A stretch of DNA of 64,000 nucleotides, taken from positions 310,001 to 374,000 of the forward strand of contig CBDFFQ010000002.1 of NCBI GenBank assembly GCA_965246835.1. The letters run 5' to 3'. Shown here in pieces: positions 44,107-52,097 of this stretch. Source of the DNA: JANPPS01 sp965246835 (GTDB taxonomy: Bacteria; Pseudomonadota; Alphaproteobacteria; Acetobacterales; Acetobacteraceae). Every line of letters starts with the position of its first letter. Position 1 is the first letter of the stretch. Under the pieces are notes generated by a model. It did not search any database. It saw nothing but the letters and a program-made list of their open reading frames with translations, and was not told the DNA's origin. A program made the translations under genes and the position numbers.

Positions 44107-45087
44107 ATGCAATCCAAAGCCATCCGTTTCGCCGCCCCCGGTGGGCCTGACGTGCTGAAGCTCGAAACGGTGGACATCGGAGCGCCCGGGCCCGGGCAGG
44201 CGCTGGTGCGGCAAAGCGTGGCCGGGCTCAACTACATCGATGTCTATCACCGCAACGGCGCCTACCCGATGCCCTACCCGGCCGGCTGCGGCAGCGAAGG
44301 CGCCGGTGTCGTGGAGGCCGTGGGGCCCGACGTCACCACCTGTAAACCCGGTGACCGCGTGGCCTATGCCGGCGGCCCGCCCGGTTCCTATGCCGAGCTG
44401 CGGCTCGTGCCGGCGCACATCCTGGTCGCGATCCCGGAGGGCGTGACCGATGAGCAGGCGGCGGCGTCCATGCTGAAGGGCATGACGACCGAATATCTGC
44501 TCGACCGCTGCGCCACGCTGAAGCCCGGCGATCATGCGCTGATGTATGCCGCGGCCGGCGGCGTCGGCCTGTTTGCCGGGCAATGGGCGAAGGCGCGCGG
44601 CATCCACCTGATCGGCGTGGCAGCCGGGCCCGAGAAATGCGCGGCGGCCAAGGCGCATGGCTATGCCGAGGTGATCGACCGGCGCACGACGCCCGATATC
44701 GCGGCGAAGGTGCGGGAGATCACGAGCGGCAAGGGGGTCCCGGTCGTGTTCGACAGCGTCGGCCGCGACACGTTCGACACGACGCTCGCGTGCCTCGCGC
44801 CCCGCGGCCTGTTCGTCTCGTTCGGCGCCACGACGGGCAAGCCGCCCCCGGTCGAGGCCGGTGTGCTGCAGGCGAAGGGGTCGCTGTATTTCACCCGCCC
44901 GACGCTCGCGACCTACTGCGCGGCCCGGGACGACATCGTGGCCAGCGCCGGCGCGCTGTTCGCGTTGATGGCGAAGGGTGCCGTCGTGCCGCAAATCGGA
45001 CGCCGATATCCTTTGGCCGAGGCGGCGGAGGCGCACCGGGACCTCGAGGCCGGGCGCACCAGCGGCTCCACCATCCTGACGGTCTGA
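44107..45087 (+). CDS. Quinone oxidoreductase, zinc-free medium-chain dehydrogenase family
   Basis: NADPH-dependent oxidoreductase of 326 residues like Qor. VAGLNYIDVYHRNGAYPMPYPAGCGSEGAGVVEAVG in the N-terminal GroES-like domain, and the Rossmann motif AAAGGVGLFAGQWAKARG at about 150. The zinc-binding cysteines of alcohol dehydrogenases are absent, as usual in this branch. ATG 44107 is preceded by GGGAGAA. It is separated from the next gene by 7 nt. Confidence 0.92.
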   Translation: MQSKAIRFAAPGGPDVLKLETVDIGAPGPGQALVRQSVAGLNYIDVYHRNGAYPMPYPAGCGSEGAGVVEAVGPDVTTCKPGDRVAYAGGPPGSYAELRLVPAHILVAIPEGVTDEQAAASMLKGMTTEYLLDRCATLKPGDHALMYAAAGGVGLFAGQWAKARGIHLIGVAAGPEKCAAAKAHGYAEVIDRRTTPDIAAKVREITSGKGVPVVFDSVGRDTFDTTLACLAPRGLFVSFGATTGKPPPVEAGVLQAKGSLYFTRPTLATYCAARDDIVASAGALFALMAKGAVVPQIGRRYPLAEAAEAHRDLEAGRTSGSTILTV

Positions 45088-45094
45088 GGGCATC

Positions 45095-46024
45095 ATGGCA
45101 GCACGCAAGGTCATCATCACCTGCGCCGTCACGGGCGCGATCCATACCCCCTCGATGTCGCCGCATTTGCCGATCACCCCGGACGAGATCACGGCCGACG
45201 CGGTGGGCGCGGCCGAGGCCGGTGCAGCGGTCATCCACCTGCATGCGCGGGACCCCGTGACCGGCAAGCCGGACCAGACGCCCGAGGCCTTTGCCCGCTT
45301 CCTGCCGCGCATCCGGCAGCAGACCGACGCGGTCATCAACATCACCTCCGGCGGCAGCCCGTTCATGTCCGTGCAGGACCGCGTGCGCCCGGCGGCCCAC
45401 TTCAAGCCGGAGGTCGCGAGCCTCAACATGGGCTCGATCAACTTCGCCCTGTTCCACCTGCTGGACCGCTACAAGGAGTTCAAGCACGACTGGGAGAAGC
45501 CGGCGCTGGAGGCGACGCGGGACCTCGTGTTCCGCAACAGCTTTGCCGATATCGAGTACATCCTCACGACCTGCTCCGGGAACGGCACGCGGTTCGAGTT
45601 CGAATGCTACGACATCGCGCATCTCTATAACCTCAAACACTTCCTGGACCGCGGCCTGGTGAAGCCGCCTTTGTTCGTGCAGTCCGTGTTCGGCATCCTG
45701 GGCGGCATCGGGACCCACCCCGAGGACATCCTGCACATGCGCCGCACCGCGGACCGGTTGTTCGGGGACCAGTATCAATGGTCCGTGCTGGGCGCGGGCG
45801 CGGCGCAGCTCCGGATCGCGGCCACCGCGGCGGCGATGGGCGGGAACGTGCGCGTGGGGCTGGAGGACAGTCTGTGGGCCGGTCCCGGCCAGCTCGCCAC
45901 ATCGAGCGCGGTGCAGGTGCGGCTGGTGCGTCAGATCATCGAGGGATTGGGGTTGCAGATCGCGTCCCCGGACGAGGCGCGCGAGATGTTGGCGTTGAAG
46001 GGCGGGGATAAGGTGGCGTTCTGA
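45095..46024 (+). CDS. BKACE family beta-keto acid cleavage enzyme (DUF849)
   Basis: Zn-dependent enzyme of 309 residues from the family of 3-keto-5-aminohexanoate cleavage enzyme, which condenses a beta-keto acid with acetyl-CoA and splits it. Landmarks: KVIITCAVTGAIHTPSMSPHLPITPDEI, AAVIHLHARDPVTGKP with the two metal-binding His, NITSGGSPFM, and GGNVRVGLEDSLW near the end. The substrate differs widely among family members and cannot be told here; pairing with a quinone oxidoreductase gives no strong hint. Confidence 0.9.
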   Translation: MAARKVIITCAVTGAIHTPSMSPHLPITPDEITADAVGAAEAGAAVIHLHARDPVTGKPDQTPEAFARFLPRIRQQTDAVINITSGGSPFMSVQDRVRPAAHFKPEVASLNMGSINFALFHLLDRYKEFKHDWEKPALEATRDLVFRNSFADIEYILTTCSGNGTRFEFECYDIAHLYNLKHFLDRGLVKPPLFVQSVFGILGGIGTHPEDILHMRRTADRLFGDQYQWSVLGAGAAQLRIAATAAAMGGNVRVGLEDSLWAGPGQLATSSAVQVRLVRQIIEGLGLQIASPDEAREMLALKGGDKVAF

Positions 46025-46074
46025 ACCCTGGCACACATGCCGCGTTGTTCGATCACACAACCGGAGTTCCTGCC

Positions 46075-46149
46075 ATGAACAACATCATCTACATCGTCGG
46101 CCTCGTCGTGGTCGTCGTCGCCGTTCTGTCCTTCTTCGGACTGCGCTAA
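46075..46149 (+). CDS. 24-residue hydrophobic membrane protein
   Basis: A short frame starting MNNIIYIVGLVVVVVAVL and ending SFFGLR. It is one hydrophobic helix with a basic end, preceded by CGGAG about 8 nt before ATG 46075. I recall near-identical tiny proteins ending in FFGLR in many Proteobacteria, often marked hypothetical. The composition is too biased for chance and codon choice favours GTC/GTG as in neighbouring genes. Function unknown. Confidence 0.65.
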   Translation: MNNIIYIVGLVVVVVAVLSFFGLR

Positions 46150-46247
46150 CCTCCGTCACCGCGAGCGACGCCGAGCAATCCAGGGGCGACATGCACGCAT
46201 GTGGTCCGTGGATTGTTCCGCTTTGCCAAGTGGCCCGCGGTGAAGGG

Positions 46248-46568
46248 CTAATCGGGCCGGAGCGCCCGTAGCACCACGTCCCGGCTTTCATCCGGAACCT
46301 GTCCCAAGGCGTCCGCGACCAACCGCAGCTCACGCCGGGCCGCATAGAGCTGGTCCAGCAGGCGCAGGACCACGGGCAACCCGCTCTCCTCTAACCCGAG
46401 ATCATGCCGCAATTCGCGGATCAGGCGCAGGCGGGCGATGTCGATGTCGGCAAACTCCCAGGCGCCGGGCTCACCCCTCGGCCGCACCCAGTCCAGCGCG
46501 ATCCACTGCTCGATCTCGATAGGATCGAGCCCGCGGACCATCGCCACCACCGCCGACACGCCGATCAT
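46248..46568 (-). CDS. CbpM-like chaperone modulator
   Basis: Protein of 106 residues. ATG 46568 overlaps the stop of the DnaJ-like gene (ATGA). The arrangement IEQWIALDWVRP, FADIDIARLRLIRELRHDLGLEESGLPVVLRLLDQL matches the MerR-like fold of CbpM, which binds the J domain of CbpA and inhibits it. The pairing with a CbpA-like gene strongly supports this. Confidence 0.85.
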   Translation of the reverse strand: MIGVSAVVAMVRGLDPIEIEQWIALDWVRPRGEPGAWEFADIDIARLRLIRELRHDLGLEESGLPVVLRLLDQLYAARRELRLVADALGQVPDESRDVVLRALRPD

Positions 46569-47500
46569 CAGCCGCCCTCCATCTCCGTTCGGGGGTTCCA
46601 GGGTTCGGTTGGGGTCCAATCCTCGAGGAAGCTGCGCAGCGCCGGGTCGACCGGGCCGATCTGCACGCGCAGCGTCGCGAACGCATCCCCGGCTGCGGCG
46701 CCGCCATGGGCCGGGATGCCGCGCCCGCGCAGGCGAAGCCGAGTCCCGGTATCGGACCCCGGCGGCACCGCCATCGTCACCGGCCCGGCCAGCGTCGGCA
46801 CCGTGACGCGCGCACCCAGCACCGCCTCCGATACCGTTACCGGCAGGTCCAGATGGATGTCCCGGCCCTCGCGGCGGAAGAACGGGTGGGGTCCGACCTC
46901 GATCTCGATCAGCGCGTCCCCGGCCGTGGCCCCGGCGCCGATGCCGGGCGCGCCCTTGCCACGCAGCCGCAGCACCTGGCCGGTCTCGGTGCCGGGCGGG
47001 ATCTGCACTTCGATCACGCCGCCCTCCGGCAAGGTCAGCCGCTGCGGCCCGCCTTGTGCGCCGTCGATGAAACTGACGGCCAGGGTGTAGCGCAGGTCGC
47101 GGCCGCGCATCGAGGGCCTTGCGCCGCCGCCCGGGCGGGTGCCGTCACGGAACATGCCGGACAGGATGTCGCCCAGCTCATCCTCGCTGAACATGCCGCC
47201 CGGCGTGCTGCTGCGATAGCGCCCCCCGGCCTTCGTCTCGGCATGATCTCGATAGTAGCCCCGCGGCGGCGCGTCCTGCCCGGCGGCGTCGATCTCGCCG
47301 CGGTCGAACTTCGCCCGGCGTTCCGGGTCCGACAGCAGGTCATGCGCGTGGGTCGCGGCCTTGAACCGGTCCTCGGCCTTCTTGTCGCCGGGGTTGAGGT
47401 CGGGGTGGCTGGTCTTTGCCACCTTGTGGAACGCCGCGCGGATCTGCTTGTCGGTGGCGTCCTTGGCGACGCCAAGCACTTTGTAGGGATCTTCGGCCAT
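46568..47500 (-). CDS. DnaJ/CbpA-like J-domain co-chaperone
   Basis: Type II Hsp40 of 310 residues. J domain at about 4-70 with the HPD motif in TSHPDLNPGDKKAEDRFK. A Gly-rich linker follows, then two beta-sandwich substrate-binding domains (YTLAVSFIDGAQGGPQRLTLPEGGVIEVQIPPGTETGQVLRLRGKG and VTVPTLAGPVTMAVPPGSDTGTRLRLRGRG). The Cys-rich zinc-finger of DnaJ is missing, as in CbpA. It stimulates DnaK ATPase; CbpM encoded just downstream would restrain it. Confidence 0.92.
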   Translation of the reverse strand: MAEDPYKVLGVAKDATDKQIRAAFHKVAKTSHPDLNPGDKKAEDRFKAATHAHDLLSDPERRAKFDRGEIDAAGQDAPPRGYYRDHAETKAGGRYRSSTPGGMFSEDELGDILSGMFRDGTRPGGGARPSMRGRDLRYTLAVSFIDGAQGGPQRLTLPEGGVIEVQIPPGTETGQVLRLRGKGAPGIGAGATAGDALIEIEVGPHPFFRREGRDIHLDLPVTVSEAVLGARVTVPTLAGPVTMAVPPGSDTGTRLRLRGRGIPAHGGAAAGDAFATLRVQIGPVDPALRSFLEDWTPTEPWNPRTEMEGG

Positions 47501-47558
47501 GGCCCCAATCTAGTCCGGGACGGCCTGCCGTGTAAGATGCTGCGGGATCGGAGGCGGG

Positions 47559-47924
47559 ATGCAACAGGTATTGGGGCTCAGGCCATTCGTGCCGGCGCGG
47601 GACTTCGCGCTGTCGAAGCGGTTCTACCAGGCAATCGGCTTCCGCCTGGCGCTCGAGAGTCCCCCGATCGCGGTGATGAAGATGGAGGGTTTCACCTTCA
47701 TCCTGCAGGATTTCTACGTGGCCGAGCATGCCGACAACACCATGCTGCAGCTGATGGTCCGTGACGCCGCTTCGTGGTGGCAGCGGATCGACACCGACGC
47801 GCTGGTGGCCGAGTTCGGGGTGAAGCCGCCCCGGGCGCCGATGATGCAGGACTGGGGCCTGATCGTCGGGTTCCTGTTCGATCCCGCCGGCGTGCTATGG
47901 CACGTGGCCGAAGCGCCGGTGTAG
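47559..47924 (+). CDS. VOC (glyoxalase/bleomycin resistance) superfamily protein
   Basis: Protein of 121 residues with one vicinal-oxygen-chelate fold: LRPFVPARDFALSKRFYQAIGF at the start and GLIVGFLFDPAGVLWHVAE at the end. The glyoxalase metal ligands are not all present, so an enzymatic role is uncertain; many such proteins bind small ligands or antibiotics. Divergent from the CbpA-like gene with a 58-bp gap. Confidence 0.8.
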   Translation: MQQVLGLRPFVPARDFALSKRFYQAIGFRLALESPPIAVMKMEGFTFILQDFYVAEHADNTMLQLMVRDAASWWQRIDTDALVAEFGVKPPRAPMMQDWGLIVGFLFDPAGVLWHVAEAPV

Positions 47925-47979
47925 CGCGAAACCCGACCGTCCGCAGGCCGTTTATTCGGTTCACCACCGAGAAGCGACG

Positions 47980-48801
47980 ATGGCATTCGTGCAAACCAAG
48001 GACGGCACCTCCCTGTTCATGAACGATTGGGGGCAGGGGCGCCCGATCGTGTTGGTCCATGGCTGGCCGCTCAACGCGGACATGTGGGAATATTCCTCCA
48101 CCTACCTGGCCAGCCAGGGTTTCCGGGTCGTGACCTATGACCGGCGCGGCTTCGGCCGGTCGAGTCAGCCATGGTCGGGCTACGATTACGACACCCTGGC
48201 CGACGATCTGGCGGCCGTGATGGATCACCTCGACCTGCACGATGCGGTCCTGGTCGGTTTTTCCATGGGCGGCGGCGAGGTGGCGCGGTACCTGGCACGG
48301 CACGGCATGGCGCGAGTTTCCAAGGCGGTCCTGGTCGCGGCCGTGACCCCATACTTGCTGAAGGACGCCAGCAATCCGCACGGCGTGGATGCGAAGGTGT
48401 TCGAGCAGATGATCGAGGGCATCGAGACCGACCGCCCCGGCTTCCTGGCGCCATTCGGCAAGGCGTTTTTCGGCGCCGGGCTGCTGAACTTTTCGGTTTC
48501 CAGCGAGATCCTGCAATGGGCGCAGGGCATGGCGCTCCAGGGGTCGATGCGGGCGACGCTGGAATGCGCGCGCGCGTTCTCGTCCACGGATTTCCGGGCG
48601 GACCTGCCGAAGATCACGGTGCCGACGCTGGTGATCCATGGCGATGCGGATGCGACGGTGCCGATCGAGGCGTCGGCGCGGCAGGCAATCAAGCTGCTGC
48701 CGCACGGCAGGCTGGTGGAGTATTCCGGTGCGCCGCATGCTCTGATGTATACGGAGCGGGACCGGTTGAACGCCGACCTGATCGCGTTCGCGCGGGACTA
48801 A
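47980..48801 (+). CDS. Alpha/beta hydrolase, arylesterase / non-heme chloroperoxidase type
   Basis: Hydrolase of 273 residues. Oxyanion motif VHGWPLNADMWEY at about 27, RRGFGRSSQPWSGYDYDTLADDL, nucleophile GFSMGGGEVARYL at about 96, acid in HGDADATVPIE and histidine in GAPHALMYTE near 250. This set is typical of the cofactor-free haloperoxidase/esterase group, which in vitro also supports perhydrolysis. It ends shortly before a strong hairpin. Confidence 0.9.
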   Translation: MAFVQTKDGTSLFMNDWGQGRPIVLVHGWPLNADMWEYSSTYLASQGFRVVTYDRRGFGRSSQPWSGYDYDTLADDLAAVMDHLDLHDAVLVGFSMGGGEVARYLARHGMARVSKAVLVAAVTPYLLKDASNPHGVDAKVFEQMIEGIETDRPGFLAPFGKAFFGAGLLNFSVSSEILQWAQGMALQGSMRATLECARAFSSTDFRADLPKITVPTLVIHGDADATVPIEASARQAIKLLPHGRLVEYSGAPHALMYTERDRLNADLIAFARD

Positions 48802-48824
48802 CCCGATCGTTCGGCGCGTTGCAT

Positions 48825-48853
48825 CCACCCTACGGTTTGATGCCGTAGGGTGG
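48825..48853. terminator. Bidirectional hairpin terminator
   Basis: CCACCCTACGG at 48825-48835 and CCGTAGGGTGG at 48843-48853 form a perfect 11-bp stem with a 7-nt loop. It lies between the ends of two convergent genes (stops at 48801 and 48877). No long U-tract follows. The CCCACCCTACGG core is also a common dispersed palindrome in proteobacterial genomes. Confidence 0.6.
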
Positions 48854-48876
48854 GTGTAACCCACCAGCCCAATAAG

Positions 48877-50175
48877 CTACTCCGCGGGCGCCAGCGCTGG
48901 CTGCGGCTGTGACCGGGGGTCGTGCAGGCCCAGGCGCATCAGCAGCGAAACAACGTAATAGATCGACTTGAACGCCAGCACCGGCAGCACCGCGTTCCAG
49001 TTGCCGCGGAGATTGCCCGCCAGCAGGCTCACCATCCCCTCCCGCATCCGCAGGGTATTCTTAGGGGCCATGAACAGCGAGCGGAGTGCGGGCGTGTTGA
49101 TGCGGTAGATCAGCCAGGAGATGCGGTCCATCGCATGCACCATGTCCCGCTGCATGCGCGCCGCGCGCTTGCGGCCGAGCGCCGGGTTGTCGAGCCAGGT
49201 GGACGCAACCTGCGCCCCCATCTCGCCCGAGGTCATGGCGAGCAGCACGCCGGAGGAGAACATCGGGTCGACGAAGCCGAAACTATCCCCGATCAGCAGG
49301 AAACCCTCGCCCCAGCCCTTTTGCGTGCGATAGGAATAATTGCCGGTGCTGGTGACATCTCCGACCAGCTCGGCCCGTGCCATCCGCTCGCGCACCGTGG
49401 TGGTGCCGTTGATGCGAGCCATGAACAGCTCGGTCGGCGTGCCGGTGCGGTGCTTGAACACGCTGGCATTGCCGACGAAGCCCACGCTCATCACGTCATC
49501 GGGCAGCGGGATCAGCCAGAACCAGCCATCCTCGGCCAGGTGGATGGTGATGTAGCCCTCGAGCTCACCCTCGCGCCGGGTCACGCCGCGGAAATGGGCG
49601 TAGAGGGCGGCGGTGTTGTTGTATTTGTTGCTCTTCTTACCCCCGAGCTTGTCCGACAGCTTGGTGGCCAGGAAGGTGTCCCGGCCCGAGGCGTCCATGA
49701 CAAAGCGCGGGTGGAACACCTGCTCCACCCCGTCAGGCCCGATGGCGGTCACTTCCGCGCGGCCACCCTCGGGGGCGGGCCGCAGCGCGGTGACGCGGGT
49801 TCGGTCCGCGGTGCGGGCGCCCTTTTTGGATGCGGTCTCGAACAGCATCTGGTCGAACGGCGCGCGGGGCACCTGCCAACTCGAGGTGAAACGCTTGTCG
49901 AGGCCGCCCGCGAACGAGAAGTGCACCCGCTGGCCCGTCGCGTCCGACACGAACTCGGCGCCGGGCTTGTGGGTGCCGAGCGCCTGGACCTGCTCGGTCA
50001 CGCCCAGCCGGTCGAAGATCGCGGTGTTGAGCGGCAGCAAGCTCTCGCCGATGTGGAACCGGGGATGCGCCTCCCGTTCCAGCAGCACCACGTCCCGCCC
50101 CATCTCCGCCAGCACGGCAGCCGCGGTCGATCCTGCCGGGCCACCGCCGATCACCAGAACGTCGCACTCGCTCAT
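48877..50175 (-). CDS. Tryptophan-halogenase-like FAD-dependent monooxygenase
   Basis: Flavoprotein of 432 residues. FAD motif VIGGGPAGSTAAAVLAEMG at the start, then REAHPRFHIGESLLP, the halogenase-type motif GWFWLIP (WxWxIP) around 220, and GDSFGFVDPMFSSG late. Aryl polyene and xanthomonadin clusters often carry such enzymes; in xanthomonadin they go with bromination. The family also includes hydroxylases and reductases, so halogenation is possible but unproven. It is the last gene of the minus-strand aryl-polyene-like cluster, 10 nt after the ketoreductase gene. Confidence 0.85.
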   Translation of the reverse strand: MSECDVLVIGGGPAGSTAAAVLAEMGRDVVLLEREAHPRFHIGESLLPLNTAIFDRLGVTEQVQALGTHKPGAEFVSDATGQRVHFSFAGGLDKRFTSSWQVPRAPFDQMLFETASKKGARTADRTRVTALRPAPEGGRAEVTAIGPDGVEQVFHPRFVMDASGRDTFLATKLSDKLGGKKSNKYNNTAALYAHFRGVTRREGELEGYITIHLAEDGWFWLIPLPDDVMSVGFVGNASVFKHRTGTPTELFMARINGTTTVRERMARAELVGDVTSTGNYSYRTQKGWGEGFLLIGDSFGFVDPMFSSGVLLAMTSGEMGAQVASTWLDNPALGRKRAARMQRDMVHAMDRISWLIYRINTPALRSLFMAPKNTLRMREGMVSLLAGNLRGNWNAVLPVLAFKSIYYVVSLLMRLGLHDPRSQPQPALAPAE

Positions 50176-50185
50176 GGAAGACCCT

Positions 50186-50887
50186 TCATGCCATGCCGCC
50201 GTTGATGGAGATCACCTGACCGGTGATATACCCTGCGTTATCGGAAGTGAGGAAGCCCACGAGATCCGCAACCTCCTCCGGCGTGCCCGCGCGGCGCATC
50301 GGCACGATGTCGCGGATCTGGGCCTGGTCCATCGCGGCGTCCACGGCGGGGGAGGCGATCACTCCGGGGGCCACGGCGTTCACGGTGATGCCCCGGCTCG
50401 CGACCTCACGCGCCAGGGATTTCACCGCTCCGATCAGCCCGGCCTTCGCGGCCCCGTAATTCACCTGGCCCCGGTTGCCCATCAACGCAGTCACGGACGA
50501 CACCGCCACGATCCGCCCCCAGCGCGTCCCGATCATCGGCAGCAGCAAGGGGCGCAGCGCGGCAAAGAACCCGTCCAGCGACACGCCCATCACATCCCGC
50601 CATTGCGCCGCCGACATCCCGGCCATCGGCACGTCCGCGTGGGTGCCGGCATTATGCACCACGGCCTGGATCGGCCCCTCCAGCGCCAGCACCGCCGCCT
50701 CTGTCGCGGCGAAATCCGCGAGGTCGCAGGCGAAGGCATGCGCATGCCCCAGCTCCGCCGCCAAAGCCTGCGCCCGCTCCAGCCCCGCATGGGCATGGAT
50801 ATTGACGAAAAAACCGTCCGCCACCAACCGCCGGCAGATCGCAGCGCCGAGGGGGCTGGCGCCGCCGGTTACCAAGGCGCGCCTCAT
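50186..50887 (-). CDS. 3-oxoacyl-ACP reductase (ApeQ/FabG-like)
   Basis: SDR of 233 residues. Cofactor motif VTGGASPLGAAICRRL, VHNAGTHADVPM, catalytic Ser in VAVSSVTALMGNRGQVNYGAAKAGLIG with Tyr and Lys, and the C-terminal GYITGQVISINGGMA. It reduces the beta-keto group in each polyene elongation cycle. The start overlaps the dehydratase stop (ATGA). The position in the cluster matches ApeQ of aryl polyene systems. Confidence 0.9.
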   Translation of the reverse strand: MRRALVTGGASPLGAAICRRLVADGFFVNIHAHAGLERAQALAAELGHAHAFACDLADFAATEAAVLALEGPIQAVVHNAGTHADVPMAGMSAAQWRDVMGVSLDGFFAALRPLLLPMIGTRWGRIVAVSSVTALMGNRGQVNYGAAKAGLIGAVKSLAREVASRGITVNAVAPGVIASPAVDAAMDQAQIRDIVPMRRAGTPEEVADLVGFLTSDNAGYITGQVISINGGMA

Positions 50888-51327
50888 GGCGGCCCATCCG
50901 TCGAGGGCAACGCGATGCTGGCGCGGCCGGAGAGCAGCGGCGTGCCGGAGGCGGACTGCACCTCCAGCCGATAGACGATGCCCCCGGCCTCCTGCCGCTC
51001 GAGCCCGGCGAGCACGCGGAGGTCACCCAGAGCGGGGTCGTCCAGCCAATCCACATGCAGCACCACCTCCCGCAGCGCCGCGACATAGCCGGCCCTCTGC
51101 GCCACGCCGCCATCCCGCAACGCGCCATGCAGCGCGGCGGCCTGCAACGCATATTCCACGCCGCAGACCGCAGCGATCCGGCCGCCGCGCCGCAGCGGGT
51201 TGCCGGCATCCCGATGCGAGATGGCCCGGCACAGCACGCCATCCGCATCCCAGCTCTCCACCCGGTCCAGCAGCACCATGGCGCCGTGATGCGGCACGAG
51301 CGCTGCGATCGGCGTCACGGTGTCCAT
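50884..51327 (-). CDS. Beta-hydroxyacyl-ACP dehydratase, ApeP-like hotdog protein
   Basis: Protein of 147 residues with a hotdog-type layout: PIAALVPHHGAMVLLDRVESWD (the HxGxM-type start seen in ApeP/DUF-type dehydratases), GIAAVCGVEYALQAAALHG and a C-terminal SGRASIALP strand. It dehydrates the beta-hydroxy intermediate to the conjugated double bond. ATG 51327 overlaps the chain-length-factor gene by 13 nt; a longer in-frame start at 51411 lies inside that gene. Confidence 0.8.
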   Translation of the reverse strand: MDTVTPIAALVPHHGAMVLLDRVESWDADGVLCRAISHRDAGNPLRRGGRIAAVCGVEYALQAAALHGALRDGGVAQRAGYVAALREVVLHVDWLDDPALGDLRVLAGLERQEAGGIVYRLEVQSASGTPLLSGRASIALPSTDGPP

Positions 51328-52097
51328 GCGATCTCCAGCCGGCCGTCGAGGTAGGGGATGCTGTGCCGGCCCGCGTGCCCGGCGGCGATGGCGGCCAGCA
51401 ACGGCAGGCAACGGGCGATGCAGTTGCCGTGCATCAAGGCCGCAAGACCAGGATCCGCCAAAGCGGCCGAATCAGCCGGCATGTCGACAAATTCCACCTG
51501 CAGCCCGCGCCCCGGCGCCAGCACCAGCCCGACCCCGAACGGGTCCGCCGTCGGGCGCAGCGCATCGAGCGGCACGGGCAGCGGATGGTCGTAGCAACAC
51601 AGCAGGGCCGGCCGCCCATCCGCCAACCCCGCCATGGCGAGCAACAGGCTCGCGGCCCAGGTGTCGTCATGCGCGCCCAGGCACGTCGCGGGCTCCCGCC
51701 CCCCCGATGCGATCGACCAGTAGCCGGCGGCGGCGTTGTGCACCGAGTTGTGGAACTGCGTCGGCGACACCACGCGCGTCTCCGCCCCGGCCGTCGCCAA
51801 CGCATCGAGGATGGTGCCGACCACCACGCCATCCCCGTTGCTGCTGCCGAACACGCTGCGCATCGAGGCGGGCGGCAGGCCGGATGACGCGACAGCCGCC
51901 TGCGCCACCTGCAACGCCAGCCGCACCACCGGCCCGGCGCGCCGCCGCTCCGTGGGCGCCAGGATTGCCGGCGGCGGCGGCGGGGCCGGGCGATGCTGGT
52001 GGGGCAGGGCGCCGGACAGCACGGGCCGTGCAGCCTCCCACCCCTCCAGCCCGGGCCCCCAGACGGATACGCCGAGCACCGCAGCCTCCAACCGCAT
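51315..52097 (-). CDS. Beta-ketoacyl synthase chain-length factor (ApeC-like)
   Basis: Protein of 260 residues with a half ketosynthase fold. It has VFGSSNGDGVVVGTILDAL, SPTQFHNSVHNAAAGYWSIASG and LLCCYDHPLP. The active-site Cys-His-His triad of ketosynthases is missing, as in chain-length factors (PF13723 type), which pair with the ketosynthase and set polyene length. ATG 52097 overlaps the ketosynthase stop (ATGA). Confidence 0.87.
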   Translation of the reverse strand: MRLEAAVLGVSVWGPGLEGWEAARPVLSGALPHQHRPAPPPPPAILAPTERRRAGPVVRLALQVAQAAVASSGLPPASMRSVFGSSNGDGVVVGTILDALATAGAETRVVSPTQFHNSVHNAAAGYWSIASGGREPATCLGAHDDTWAASLLLAMAGLADGRPALLCCYDHPLPVPLDALRPTADPFGVGLVLAPGRGLQVEFVDMPADSAALADPGLAALMHGNCIARCLPLLAAIAAGHAGRHSIPYLDGRLEIAWTP

